From: Butyricicoccus sp.
Lineage (GTDB): Bacteria > Bacillota > Clostridia > Oscillospirales > Oscillospiraceae
Assembly (NCBI GenBank): GCA_023664105.1
Contig: JAMPGF010000002.1
Coordinates: 1 to 43,652 of the forward strand
Reading direction: 5' to 3'
DNA length: 43,652 bases
The notes beneath the pieces are model-generated. The model made no database searches and had not been told where the DNA came from. It saw only the letters and a list, made by a program, of their open reading frames with translations. Positions 23,108 through 31,172 of this stretch are shown in pieces. Each line of letters opens with the position of its first letter. Position 1 is the stretch's first letter. Position numbers and translations under genes: made by a program.

Positions 23108-25072
23108 TCACTTCATCCCCCTTACAGCCGCTTTTCCTTCTTTGATCTTTGTGACCAGCGGGATCTTGGACGAGCAGATATACTCGCAGCAGCGGCACTC
23201 CATGCAGTCCATGATGTTCTGTTCCTTGAGGCCCTGGATGTTCCCCGCCTCCACGTACTTGGCGAAGTACAGCGGGAACAGCTCCATGGGACACACGTCC
23301 GCGCAGCGGCCGCATTTGATGCATTCCACCTCGGCGGTGTGGTCGGTCTCATAGGCGATAATGCCGTTGGTGGCCTTGATGACGGGGACATCCAGCTCAG
23401 TCTGGGGAGTACCCATCATAGGCCCGCCAAGCTTGACGGTCACGTCGTCGCCCTCGATGCCGCCGCAATAGTCCAGAATCTCCTTAACAGAGGTTCCGAT
23501 TTTGACTATGTAGTTGCCGGGGTTCCGTACACGCTCGCCGGTGACGCACACCACCCGCTCTATCAGCGGCATGCCTGTCCGGATCGCGTCCGCGATGGCC
23601 TTTGAAGAGCTGACGTTACTCACCACGGCACCGGCATCCGCCGGCAGTCCGCCGCTGGGCACCGAACGGCCCAGCGCCTTCTTGATGAGCATTTTTTCAG
23701 CGCCCTGGGGATACTTTGTGCGGGCGGCCAGAACCTCTATGTTCTCATAGGCCGCCGTCTTTTCCTGCAGCAGAGCTACGGCGTCGGGCTTGTTGTCTTC
23801 AGTGACGATCACGCCCCGTGGCGCGCCCACGGCCTTCATAATGGCGCGCAGTCCGTATATCACATCGTCGGCGAAGCCCAGCAGCAGCTTGTGGTCGGCG
23901 GTGAGCATGGGTTCGCACTCGCAGCCGTTTAACAGCACCGCGTCGATAGGCTTGCCGGGCTGCAGCTTCACATATGCGGGGAAGCCGGCGCCTCCCATGC
24001 CCACGATGCCCTTGTCCTTTACGATCTCAACGATTTCCTCCGGGGAGAGCTCTTCGATATCGCCATAAGGGTGAACCGACTCGTCCACTGTACCCAGTTT
24101 GTCGTTCTGTATGACGACCGAGAGTGCGCCGCTTCCCAGCACTGGGTGCCGGCGCTCCTCCACCGCCAGGACCGTGCCGCTGACGCTGGAATGGACCGGC
24201 GCACTGATGAAACCGGCCTGCTCCCCTATCTTCTGTCCGACCCGGACGCGGTCCCCTGCCTTCACCAATGGCTCGGCAGGCTTGCCGGAGTGCATGGACA
24301 GCGGAATGACCACCACATCGCTCTCCGGGAAACGGACGAGATCCACATGCTCGCTCATTTCCTTGCGCTCGGCGGGATGGACGCCGCCGTAATACCCGTC
24401 AAAGCGCTTTTCCCGGATTGTGCGCACGTAGTCGTTTATGAGCTTGAAATTGACCTTGGAGTAGTCCCTGAGCTGAACAGGCTGCTCCTTGAACTCCTCA
24501 AGCCTGCCAAGCTTGTCCAGCCGCTGCTGGATCTTCTCCCAGGCGCAGTCCTTCGCGGGGTCGGCCTCGCACCTGCCATCCTTCGCACCGCCGCATTGAC
24601 CGTTCAGCAGACTCTTGGAGCAGTCAACGACAGGGCATATGCCGCCCGTGACGTTCAGGTAGCACTGGGCGCAGGCATCGCAGGCCTTCGGGGTCAGCGC
24701 CATGCCGTGATGGCCCCGGCAGGGAATGGAGTCGCTGGCGGCAAATACCGGAAGCTGTACCATGTCGGCCACAGTCTGGATACCCAGACCGCAGGAGATG
24801 ACAAACACGCTTTCGGTCCCCGCCGGAACAGCATCCCGGAGAGCGCGGAGAGTCTGGGTCTTGTTACACAGGAAATCGACCCGAATCGCGCCGGTAACGT
24901 TCTTGCCCTCGGCCTGGGCAAGTGAAACAAACTCGCCGCATTCAGGCTCATCCACGGACGTAAATTCCTTAAAGCACTTGTTACAGGCGACGACAAAGAT
25001 ACGATCCGTGCCGGCCATTGTCTGGATAAGCTCCTCAGACGATTTGAGCCTGTACTTCGTATAATTTTCCAA
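23108..25072 (-). CDS. Fusion of a MetV domain with RnfC2, electron-transfer subunit of methylene-THF reductase
   Basis: The 654-residue product joins two modules. Residues about 10-205 form a MetV domain (CNKCFKEF, VISCGLGIQTVADM, CDACAQCYLNVTGGIC, CSKSLLNGQCGG, CAWEKI). Residues about 224-654 are RnfC-like: FDGYYGGVHPAERKEM, a barrel-sandwich segment, the nucleotide/FMN-binding VGMGGAGFPAYVKL, and two C-terminal [4Fe-4S] motifs, CIKCGRCADVCP from 584 and CMECRCCEYIC from 623. In Acetobacterium woodii, MetF, MetV and RnfC2 are separate subunits of an NADH-dependent reductase. Here RnfC2 carries its own MetV. The TTG at 25072 is chosen because GGAGGG sits seven bases before it; the frame extends upstream to another TTG at 25114, but that would place the SD inside the gene. 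Confidence 0.9.
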   Translation of the reverse strand: MENYTKYRLKSSEELIQTMAGTDRIFVVACNKCFKEFTSVDEPECGEFVSLAQAEGKNVTGAIRVDFLCNKTQTLRALRDAVPAGTESVFVISCGLGIQTVADMVQLPVFAASDSIPCRGHHGMALTPKACDACAQCYLNVTGGICPVVDCSKSLLNGQCGGAKDGRCEADPAKDCAWEKIQQRLDKLGRLEEFKEQPVQLRDYSKVNFKLINDYVRTIREKRFDGYYGGVHPAERKEMSEHVDLVRFPESDVVVIPLSMHSGKPAEPLVKAGDRVRVGQKIGEQAGFISAPVHSSVSGTVLAVEERRHPVLGSGALSVVIQNDKLGTVDESVHPYGDIEELSPEEIVEIVKDKGIVGMGGAGFPAYVKLQPGKPIDAVLLNGCECEPMLTADHKLLLGFADDVIYGLRAIMKAVGAPRGVIVTEDNKPDAVALLQEKTAAYENIEVLAARTKYPQGAEKMLIKKALGRSVPSGGLPADAGAVVSNVSSSKAIADAIRTGMPLIERVVCVTGERVRNPGNYIVKIGTSVKEILDYCGGIEGDDVTVKLGGPMMGTPQTELDVPVIKATNGIIAYETDHTAEVECIKCGRCADVCPMELFPLYFAKYVEAGNIQGLKEQNIMDCMECRCCEYICSSKIPLVTKIKEGKAAVRGMK

Positions 25073-25118
25073 AGCCTCACCCTCCTTTATAATGAGCCGT
25101 TTTTGATTATACAAAACA

Positions 25119-25147
25119 ATTTTACTTCACTTGCCCTCCGATGTCAA
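25119..25147 (-). promoter_or_regulatory. Candidate promoter of the metV-rnfC2/metV/metF operon
   Basis: Minus strand: perfect TTGACA (25147-25142), 17 bases, TAAAAT (25124-25119). A further TATAAT lies about 15 bases downstream without a clear -35. The start codon is about 47 bases away. Confidence 0.65.
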
Positions 25148-25214
25148 TACCGAATAGCCAGCAGAAATTTAGCGACATATTTCGATGAGAAATTTGTCGG
25201 CTTATGTTTTTTAG

Positions 25215-25243
25215 TTGCCACAGCTGCCGCGGCATAGTATAAT
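25215..25243 (+). promoter_or_regulatory. Candidate promoter of the GH2-GPH-GH36 operon
   Basis: TTGCCA (25215-25220), 17 bases, then perfect TATAAT (25238-25243), 54 bases before the GH2 start. The spacer contains CAGCTGCCGCGG, which could be an operator. Confidence 0.65.
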
Positions 25244-25296
25244 AAAGGAAAAAATACGCTTTTTTTACATTATAAACGGAATCAGGAGGAGAAACG

Positions 25297-27645
25297 ATGA
25301 AAACCGGCTTCTGTGACGGCTGGGAGTTTACGCCCCAGTGGAGCGAAGAATTTTTGGCGGGACTCGGCGGGGCCCAGAGCGTCCGCCTGCCCCACACCTG
25401 CAAGGAACTGCCCCTGCACTGCATCGACACGGAGGATTATCAAATGCTGTGCGGCTACCGCCGCGCTCTGGACATTCCGGCGGAGTGGAGCGGCAAGCGG
25501 CTGTTCCTGCAATTTGACGGCGCGGCCCACATTGCCACGGTGTACGTCAACGGCGTTGAGGCGGCAACCCACCGCTGCGGCTACACCGCTTTCCGGGTGG
25601 AGCTCACCGGATTGGCCGAGCCGGGCAAGGCCAATCTGCTGTGTGTGAAGCTGGACACAAGCGAGAACTCCGCCATCCCGCCCTTCGGTTTTGTGGTGGA
25701 TTACCTGACCTACGGCGGCCTGTACCGGGAAGCGTGGCTGGACGTGCGTGAGAGCGGGTATATTTCCGACATTTACGTCACGACCCCGACGCTGTCCACG
25801 GCAAGCATCAGGGTGACAACCGACAACGCGCCCGGCGCGAAGCTGACGGCCTCCATTCTGGACACGGACGGAAATGAGGTGTGGACCGGCGTGCCCGGCA
25901 CGGCACGCGTACCGGACGCCAAGCCATGGGACACGGAGCAGCCCATTCTCTACCGCTGCGTTGTCCGCCTGCTCTCCCCGGACGGCACAGAGCTGGACCG
26001 GCAGGAGACCTCCTTCGGCTTCCGCTCCGCGCATTTCAGGGCTGACGGCTTCTATCTCAACGGAAAAAAGACCTTCCTGCGCGGCCTCAACCGCCACCAG
26101 AGCTGGCCCTATATCGGCTACGCCGCCCCAGAGTCCCTACAGCGGGAGGATGCCCGGATTTTGAAGGAGGAGCTGGGCTGCAACGCCGTGCGCACAAGCC
26201 ACTATCCCCAAAGCCAGCACTTCATCGACGAATGCGACCGCCTTGGGCTGCTGGCGTTCACCGAGCTCCCCGGCTGGCAGCACATCGGCGGCGGCGCCTG
26301 GAAGGAGCAGGCCTGTGAAAACCTGCGGGAGCTGATTTTGCAGTACCGCAATCACCCCTCCATTGTGCTGTGGGGTGTACGCATAAACGAAAGCCAGGAC
26401 GATGACGAATTCTACGCCCGCACAAACGCCATCGCCCGCGAGCTGGACCCCAGCCGCCAGACCTCCGGGGTGCGGTATCTGGAAAAGAGCCATCTTCTGG
26501 AGGACGTGTACGCGTACAACGATTTCTCCCACGACGGCAAGGCCCCCGGCGCCAAGCCCAAAAAGGCGGTCACGCCCGACACGGAAAAGGCCCTGCTGAT
26601 CTCCGAGTGCAACGGCCATATGTACCCCACCAAGCCCTTCGACACCTGGGACAGGCGGCAGGAGCAGGCCCTGCGCCACATCCGCGTGCAAAACGCCGCT
26701 CTGGCGGAGCACGCCGGCTGCTTCGGCTGGTGCATGTTCGACTACCCCACACACAAGGACTTCGGCTCCGGGGACCGTATCTGCTACCACGGCGTAATGG
26801 ACGCCTTCCGCAATCCAAAGCTGGCTGCCGCCGCCTATGTCAGCCAGGGAGAGGATGCCCCCATGCTTGTGGTGGGCTCTTCTATGGACATCGGGGACTA
26901 CCCCGCCGGTCATCTGGGGGAGGTCTATGTGTTCTCCAACGCCGACCGGGTAGACCTCTATAAAAACGGGGTGTTCGTCACCAACCTGCGCCGGAGCCAA
27001 TGGTCCTCCCTCCCCCATCCTCCCTTTGTGGTGGACGACACCATCGGGGAGCTGCTGGAAAGCCAGGAGGGCTTCCCGCCGGAGAAGGCAAAGCTTCTGC
27101 GTGACTGCCTGCTTGCGGCGGGAAAATACGGTCTGGCAGGCCTGCCCGCGTCCTACAAGGCGAAAATGGCCTGGTGCATGGCCCGGTACGGCCTGAAATT
27201 CCAGGACGGCGTTGAACTCTACGGCAAATATGTGGCCAACTGGGGCGGCGAGGCCACCGTCTGGCGCTTTGACGGCATCAAAAACGGCGAAACCGTGATC
27301 AGCGTCACCTGCCGTCCCTCCGCCAGACTGCATCTGGATGTGAGAGCCAGCCATACCGCCCTCACTGAGGGTAGCAGCTATGACATGGCGGCCGTCCGGG
27401 TGCGCATACTGGACGAAAACGGCAATCCCGCCCCCTATGCCCAACTCCCGGTGAGCTTTACCCTGTCCGGGGACCTGGAGCTGGCCGGCCCGACCACAGC
27501 CACAGCCGAAGGCGGCATGTGCGGAACCTATGTGCGCACCCTGGGCAAAACCGGCGCCGCCTCCCTCACCGTCCATACGGAGCAGACGGAGGATGTGACC
27601 ATTCAGTTCAGCATAAAAATTGAGGAGGAAGAGAAATGGATCTGA
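25297..27645 (+). CDS. Glycoside hydrolase family 2 enzyme (beta-galactosidase/glucuronidase type)
   Basis: This cytoplasmic 782-residue GH2 enzyme has no signal peptide. Order of domains: N-terminal jelly-roll sugar-binding domain (about 10-155), immunoglobulin-like domain (about 160-240), catalytic TIM barrel (about 250-530) and C-terminal beta domains. The acid/base is E365 in WGVRINESQDD, and the nucleophile is likely E437 in LLISECNGHMYPTKPFD. The barrel opens with the conserved LRGLNRHQSWP. Substrate within GH2 cannot be fixed from motifs; the neighbouring GH36 alpha-galactosidase and GPH symporter favour galactosides. The ATG has AGGAGGAG upstream. The stop overlaps the start of the transporter gene by ten bases, indicating coupled translation. 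Confidence 0.9.
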   Translation: MKTGFCDGWEFTPQWSEEFLAGLGGAQSVRLPHTCKELPLHCIDTEDYQMLCGYRRALDIPAEWSGKRLFLQFDGAAHIATVYVNGVEAATHRCGYTAFRVELTGLAEPGKANLLCVKLDTSENSAIPPFGFVVDYLTYGGLYREAWLDVRESGYISDIYVTTPTLSTASIRVTTDNAPGAKLTASILDTDGNEVWTGVPGTARVPDAKPWDTEQPILYRCVVRLLSPDGTELDRQETSFGFRSAHFRADGFYLNGKKTFLRGLNRHQSWPYIGYAAPESLQREDARILKEELGCNAVRTSHYPQSQHFIDECDRLGLLAFTELPGWQHIGGGAWKEQACENLRELILQYRNHPSIVLWGVRINESQDDDEFYARTNAIARELDPSRQTSGVRYLEKSHLLEDVYAYNDFSHDGKAPGAKPKKAVTPDTEKALLISECNGHMYPTKPFDTWDRRQEQALRHIRVQNAALAEHAGCFGWCMFDYPTHKDFGSGDRICYHGVMDAFRNPKLAAAAYVSQGEDAPMLVVGSSMDIGDYPAGHLGEVYVFSNADRVDLYKNGVFVTNLRRSQWSSLPHPPFVVDDTIGELLESQEGFPPEKAKLLRDCLLAAGKYGLAGLPASYKAKMAWCMARYGLKFQDGVELYGKYVANWGGEATVWRFDGIKNGETVISVTCRPSARLHLDVRASHTALTEGSSYDMAAVRVRILDENGNPAPYAQLPVSFTLSGDLELAGPTTATAEGGMCGTYVRTLGKTGAASLTVHTEQTEDVTIQFSIKIEEEEKWI

Positions 27646-29021
27646 CCCTGAAGCAGAAGACCGCCTTCGGCATCGGTGCCGTGGGTAAGGACATGGTGTA
27701 TGCCCTGTCCGCATCCTATGTCATGTACTTTTATCAGGACGTGCTGGGCCTGAGCGCCACCTTTGTGGGGCTGATCCTCATGATCGCCCGCATCTTCGAC
27801 GCTGTCAACGACCCCTTCATGGGGGTACTCGTAGCCAGGACAAAAACCCGCTGGGGCCGCTTCCGCCCCTGGCTGCTGAGCGGCACCGTGCTCAACGCCG
27901 TGGTGCTCTATGCCCTATTCGCCGCGCCGCGCCTGGAGCAGGCGGGGCTGATGGTGTATTTCGCCGTGGTCTACATCCTCTGGGGCGTGACCTACACAAT
28001 GATGGACATCCCCTACTGGTCCATGATCCCCGCCGTTACCGGGACCCCGGCGGACCGGGAAAACCTGTCCGTGGTAGGCCGTACCTGCGCCGGCGTGGGC
28101 AGCGCAATTATCGCCATGTTCACCGTCCTGCTGGTGGGCGTGCTGGGCGGCGAGAGCGAGCGTGCCGGCTTCGGCCGCTTCGCCTTCATCGTGTCGGTTA
28201 TCTTCGTGGCTGCGGAGGTACTGTGCTGCATCTTTTTCCGCGAGAACTCCCAAACCGGGATGGAGACCGCCGGAGTGAAGGAGATGTTCTCCGCCCTCTT
28301 CCGCAACGACCAGGCCATGGTCGTTGTGGCCTGCATCGTGCTGATCAACTCGGCGCTGTACCTGACCTCCAACTTCATCATCTACTTTTTCAAGTACGAC
28401 TTCGGCGGAGCGGGCTGGAAGGGAAGCTACACCCTGTTCTCCACGGTTGGCGGAGCGGCCCAGATTTTGGGCATGATGGTGCTGTATCCCCTGCTGCGCA
28501 AAAAGCTGTCCAGTACCCGGGTCTTTTCCGTCAGCGTGATCTCCGCGTTCTTCGCCTATGTCATTCTGCTTGCCATCTGCCTGACGGGCTTTTCGGAGAG
28601 CCTTCCCCTCCTGCTGATCCCCGGTGTGATCGTCTTCGCCTGCAACGGGATGCTGTCGGTGCTCACCACCCTGTTTTTGTCCAACAGCGTGGACTACGGC
28701 CAGCTGAAAACCGGGCGGCGGGAGGAGAGCGTCATCTTCTCCATGCAGACCTTCGTGGTAAAAGCGGCCTCCGGCGTGGCGGTTTTCCTCACCGGCATAG
28801 GGCTGGACCTCATCGGGCTTCAGGGAAATACGGACGAGACCGGGCCGGTGGCTGTCCAGTCTGCCGGGACCCTGCTGGGCCTGCGTCTGATGATGACCGT
28901 ACTGCCCATGATCGTGCTGGCCGTGGTGCTGGTGTTATTCCGGAAAAAATTTGTCCTCACCGACCAGCGTGCGGAGGAGATAGGCCGGGAGCTTCGCGGC
29001 AAGGTGAATGGCAATGGCTGA
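27636..29021 (+). CDS. GPH-family sugar:cation symporter (MelB-like)
   Basis: This 461-residue, 12-helix major facilitator transporter belongs to the glycoside-pentoside-hexuronide:cation family. Signatures include FGIGAVGKDMVYALSASYVM, ARIFDAVNDPFMGVL with the conserved cation-site aspartates, TRWGRFRPWLL and the C-half RREESVIFSMQTF. It would import galactosides or related glycosides with Na+ or H+. It overlaps the upstream GH2 gene and the downstream GH36 gene, so transport and two hydrolases form one tightly coupled unit. Melibiose- or raffinose-type sugars are plausible substrates, but this is inference. Confidence 0.92.
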   Translation: MDLTLKQKTAFGIGAVGKDMVYALSASYVMYFYQDVLGLSATFVGLILMIARIFDAVNDPFMGVLVARTKTRWGRFRPWLLSGTVLNAVVLYALFAAPRLEQAGLMVYFAVVYILWGVTYTMMDIPYWSMIPAVTGTPADRENLSVVGRTCAGVGSAIIAMFTVLLVGVLGGESERAGFGRFAFIVSVIFVAAEVLCCIFFRENSQTGMETAGVKEMFSALFRNDQAMVVVACIVLINSALYLTSNFIIYFFKYDFGGAGWKGSYTLFSTVGGAAQILGMMVLYPLLRKKLSSTRVFSVSVISAFFAYVILLAICLTGFSESLPLLLIPGVIVFACNGMLSVLTTLFLSNSVDYGQLKTGRREESVIFSMQTFVVKAASGVAVFLTGIGLDLIGLQGNTDETGPVAVQSAGTLLGLRLMMTVLPMIVLAVVLVLFRKKFVLTDQRAEEIGRELRGKVNGNG

Positions 29022-30591
29022 GCTTCGCTGGACGGCGGAGGTTGGCGGTCTGACGTTCACCGGGGCGGCGGACGCGGACGGAGCCGTCCGCATCCGTCTG
29101 GAGATCCCCGCCGGAATCATCCAAAAAATAACCGCCATCCTCCCCTGGGAAATGGCGGAGGACGAGCGGCTGTTTATCAGCGGCTACCAGACCTGGACTT
29201 ACTGCCCTGAGTACGGAAAGCAGGCCAAAATTCGCGGTCTGGCCCACGTTCCCAAGCTCCTCCTGGACAAATACGCCTTTGACCGCTACGGGGATTACCA
29301 TTTTGTGGATTACCCCAATAAGCGGGGGCGTTTCCACGGATTTTCCTGGTGCTACCTCCGCCGCGGGGAGCGCTTCCGCCTCATTGCCTCCCTGGACGAG
29401 CGCCCCGGATACACCGTCTTTCGCTATGACAGCGGCGCGGGCAAGCTCAGCATCGAGCGCGACTGCGCCGGGGTGAGGCATCCCGGCGGAACGCTCCGCG
29501 CCTTTGACCTCTACTTTGCCGAGGGAACGGAGGCGGAGGTATTTGACGGCTGGTTTTCCGCCATGGGCGTCAAGCCCCGGACCGGCCGTCGACTGGCCGG
29601 GTACTCCAGCTGGTACAACCGTTACCAGGGCATCTCCCAGGCGGCCATTCACTCCGACCTGGCGGGATGCCGAACTCTGCTGCTCCCCGGCGACCTGTTC
29701 CAGGTGGACGACGGCTGGGAGCCCCATGTGGGAGACTGGCTGGAGCCGGACGGCGGCAAGTTTCCCGGCGGCATGAAGGCCGTGGCGGATGAGATACATG
29801 GCGCGGGCTTTCTTTCCGGGCTGTGGCTGGCCCCCTTCGTCTGTGAGATGAACTCCGCCCTGTACCGGGAGCATCCGGACTGGCTGCTGAAGGTCGACGG
29901 CAGGCCCTGGAAATGCGGCGGCAACTGGAGCGGTTTTTACGCCCTGGACATCGACGTTCCCGAGGTACAGGACTATCTTCAGCGGGTCTTTGACCGGGTG
30001 CTGGACCAATGGGGCTTCGACCTTGTAAAGCTGGACTTTCTCTATGGCGCGGCCCCCTTCGGCACCGGTGCCGAGAGCCGGGCGGGCCGGATGATCCGTG
30101 CCATGGAGCTGCTGCGCCGCTGGTGCGGCGATAAGCTGATCCTGGGCTGCGGCGTACCGGTTATGCCCGCCTTCGGGCTTGTGGACTACTGCCGGGTGGG
30201 CTGCGATGTAGGCCCGGATTGGGACGACGTGTGGTATATGCGCCTGTTCCACCGGGAGCGCGTATCCACCAGACAGTCCATAGGCAATACGGTGTTCCGC
30301 CGCCAGCTCAACGGCAGAGCCTGGCTCAGCGACCCGGACGTGTTTTTCCTGCGGGACGAGAACACAAAGCTTACCGCGCAGCAGAAGGACAGGCTCTCGC
30401 GGGTAAATGTCCTGCTGGGCGGGGTGCTGCTCACCTCCGACGATCCGGCCCGGTACAGCCCCGCGGCCCGGGAGCAATACCGCACCCTGCGGGAGCTGAG
30501 CCGCGCTGAAAATGTCCGGGTAAGCACCGCCCACGGACTGGCCATTTGTTATAACCTGGATGGAAAAGAGTTTAAAATCGATCTGACATAA
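29014..30591 (+). CDS. Alpha-galactosidase, glycoside hydrolase family 36-like
   Basis: The 525-residue protein shows GH36/GH27 clan features: FQVDDGWEPHVGDW, KFPGGMKAVADEIHGAGFL, GLWLAPFVCE, the nucleophile D341 in LVKLDFLYG, and acid/base D398 in CRVGCDVGPDW. Typical GH36 enzymes are about 700 residues with an N-terminal beta-supersandwich; here that part is shorter, as in compact clostridial members. It lacks a signal peptide, so it acts on imported substrate. Two ATGs are possible (29008 and 29014); the second is better spaced from AAGGTGA. It overlaps the transporter stop. There is no dedicated regulator in the operon within this window. Confidence 0.85.
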   Translation: MAELRWTAEVGGLTFTGAADADGAVRIRLEIPAGIIQKITAILPWEMAEDERLFISGYQTWTYCPEYGKQAKIRGLAHVPKLLLDKYAFDRYGDYHFVDYPNKRGRFHGFSWCYLRRGERFRLIASLDERPGYTVFRYDSGAGKLSIERDCAGVRHPGGTLRAFDLYFAEGTEAEVFDGWFSAMGVKPRTGRRLAGYSSWYNRYQGISQAAIHSDLAGCRTLLLPGDLFQVDDGWEPHVGDWLEPDGGKFPGGMKAVADEIHGAGFLSGLWLAPFVCEMNSALYREHPDWLLKVDGRPWKCGGNWSGFYALDIDVPEVQDYLQRVFDRVLDQWGFDLVKLDFLYGAAPFGTGAESRAGRMIRAMELLRRWCGDKLILGCGVPVMPAFGLVDYCRVGCDVGPDWDDVWYMRLFHRERVSTRQSIGNTVFRRQLNGRAWLSDPDVFFLRDENTKLTAQQKDRLSRVNVLLGGVLLTSDDPARYSPAAREQYRTLRELSRAENVRVSTAHGLAICYNLDGKEFKIDLT

Positions 30592-30609
30592 GAAAAAGGA
30601 GAGACAGAT

Positions 30610-31146
30610 ATGTCAAGATTCATTGCGTTTGATGTTGAAACGCCAAACCGCCTGAACCACCGCATGAGCGCGATCGGCATAACGGTCATAGACGGCGGGG
30701 TGATCACGAAGGATTTTTATACCCTCGTCGATCCCGAAACCCATTTTGACTGGTTCAACACTCAGCTGACGGGAATAGACGCCGAGCTCGTCAGGGACGC
30801 CCCCAGCTTTCCGGAGCTGTGGCCGGAAATTGAGCCGCTCATGTCCGGCGGCATTCTGCTCGCGCATAACGCGGTATTCGACCTTGGCGTGCTGAAAAAA
30901 TGCCTGGATGGCTACGGCATTTCCTGGAAGCGGAGCGCAAAATATCTCTGCACAGTCCAGATGGGCAGGCAGCTTCTGCCCGGAATGAGCCACAAGCTCA
31001 ACGCGCTCTGCAACTATTACGGCATTTCCCTCAACCACCATAACGCCGGAAGCGACAGCCAGGCCTGCGCGCGGATACTGATGCGGTACATAGAGGACGG
31101 CGCGGATGTAAACCGGTATATCAGGACGTATTTATTCGGCGGGTAA
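30610..31146 (+). CDS. DnaQ-like DEDDh 3'-5' exonuclease
   Basis: This 178-residue stand-alone exonuclease domain shows the first DEDDh motif FDVET (D8, E10), the second HNAVFDLGVL and the third HHNAGSDSQACA with the general-base histidine and final aspartate. It hydrolyses 3' ends of DNA or RNA with two metal ions, as in the epsilon proofreading subunit or RNase T. AAAAGGAGAG precedes the ATG, 18 bases after GH36, so it may be transcribed with the sugar operon though functionally unrelated. Downstream it converges on the Y-family polymerase gene with only 26 bases between. Confidence 0.87.
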   Translation: MSRFIAFDVETPNRLNHRMSAIGITVIDGGVITKDFYTLVDPETHFDWFNTQLTGIDAELVRDAPSFPELWPEIEPLMSGGILLAHNAVFDLGVLKKCLDGYGISWKRSAKYLCTVQMGRQLLPGMSHKLNALCNYYGISLNHHNAGSDSQACARILMRYIEDGADVNRYIRTYLFGG

Positions 31147-31172
31147 GTCCCGGAGCGTTTCGCGCCGCTTCC

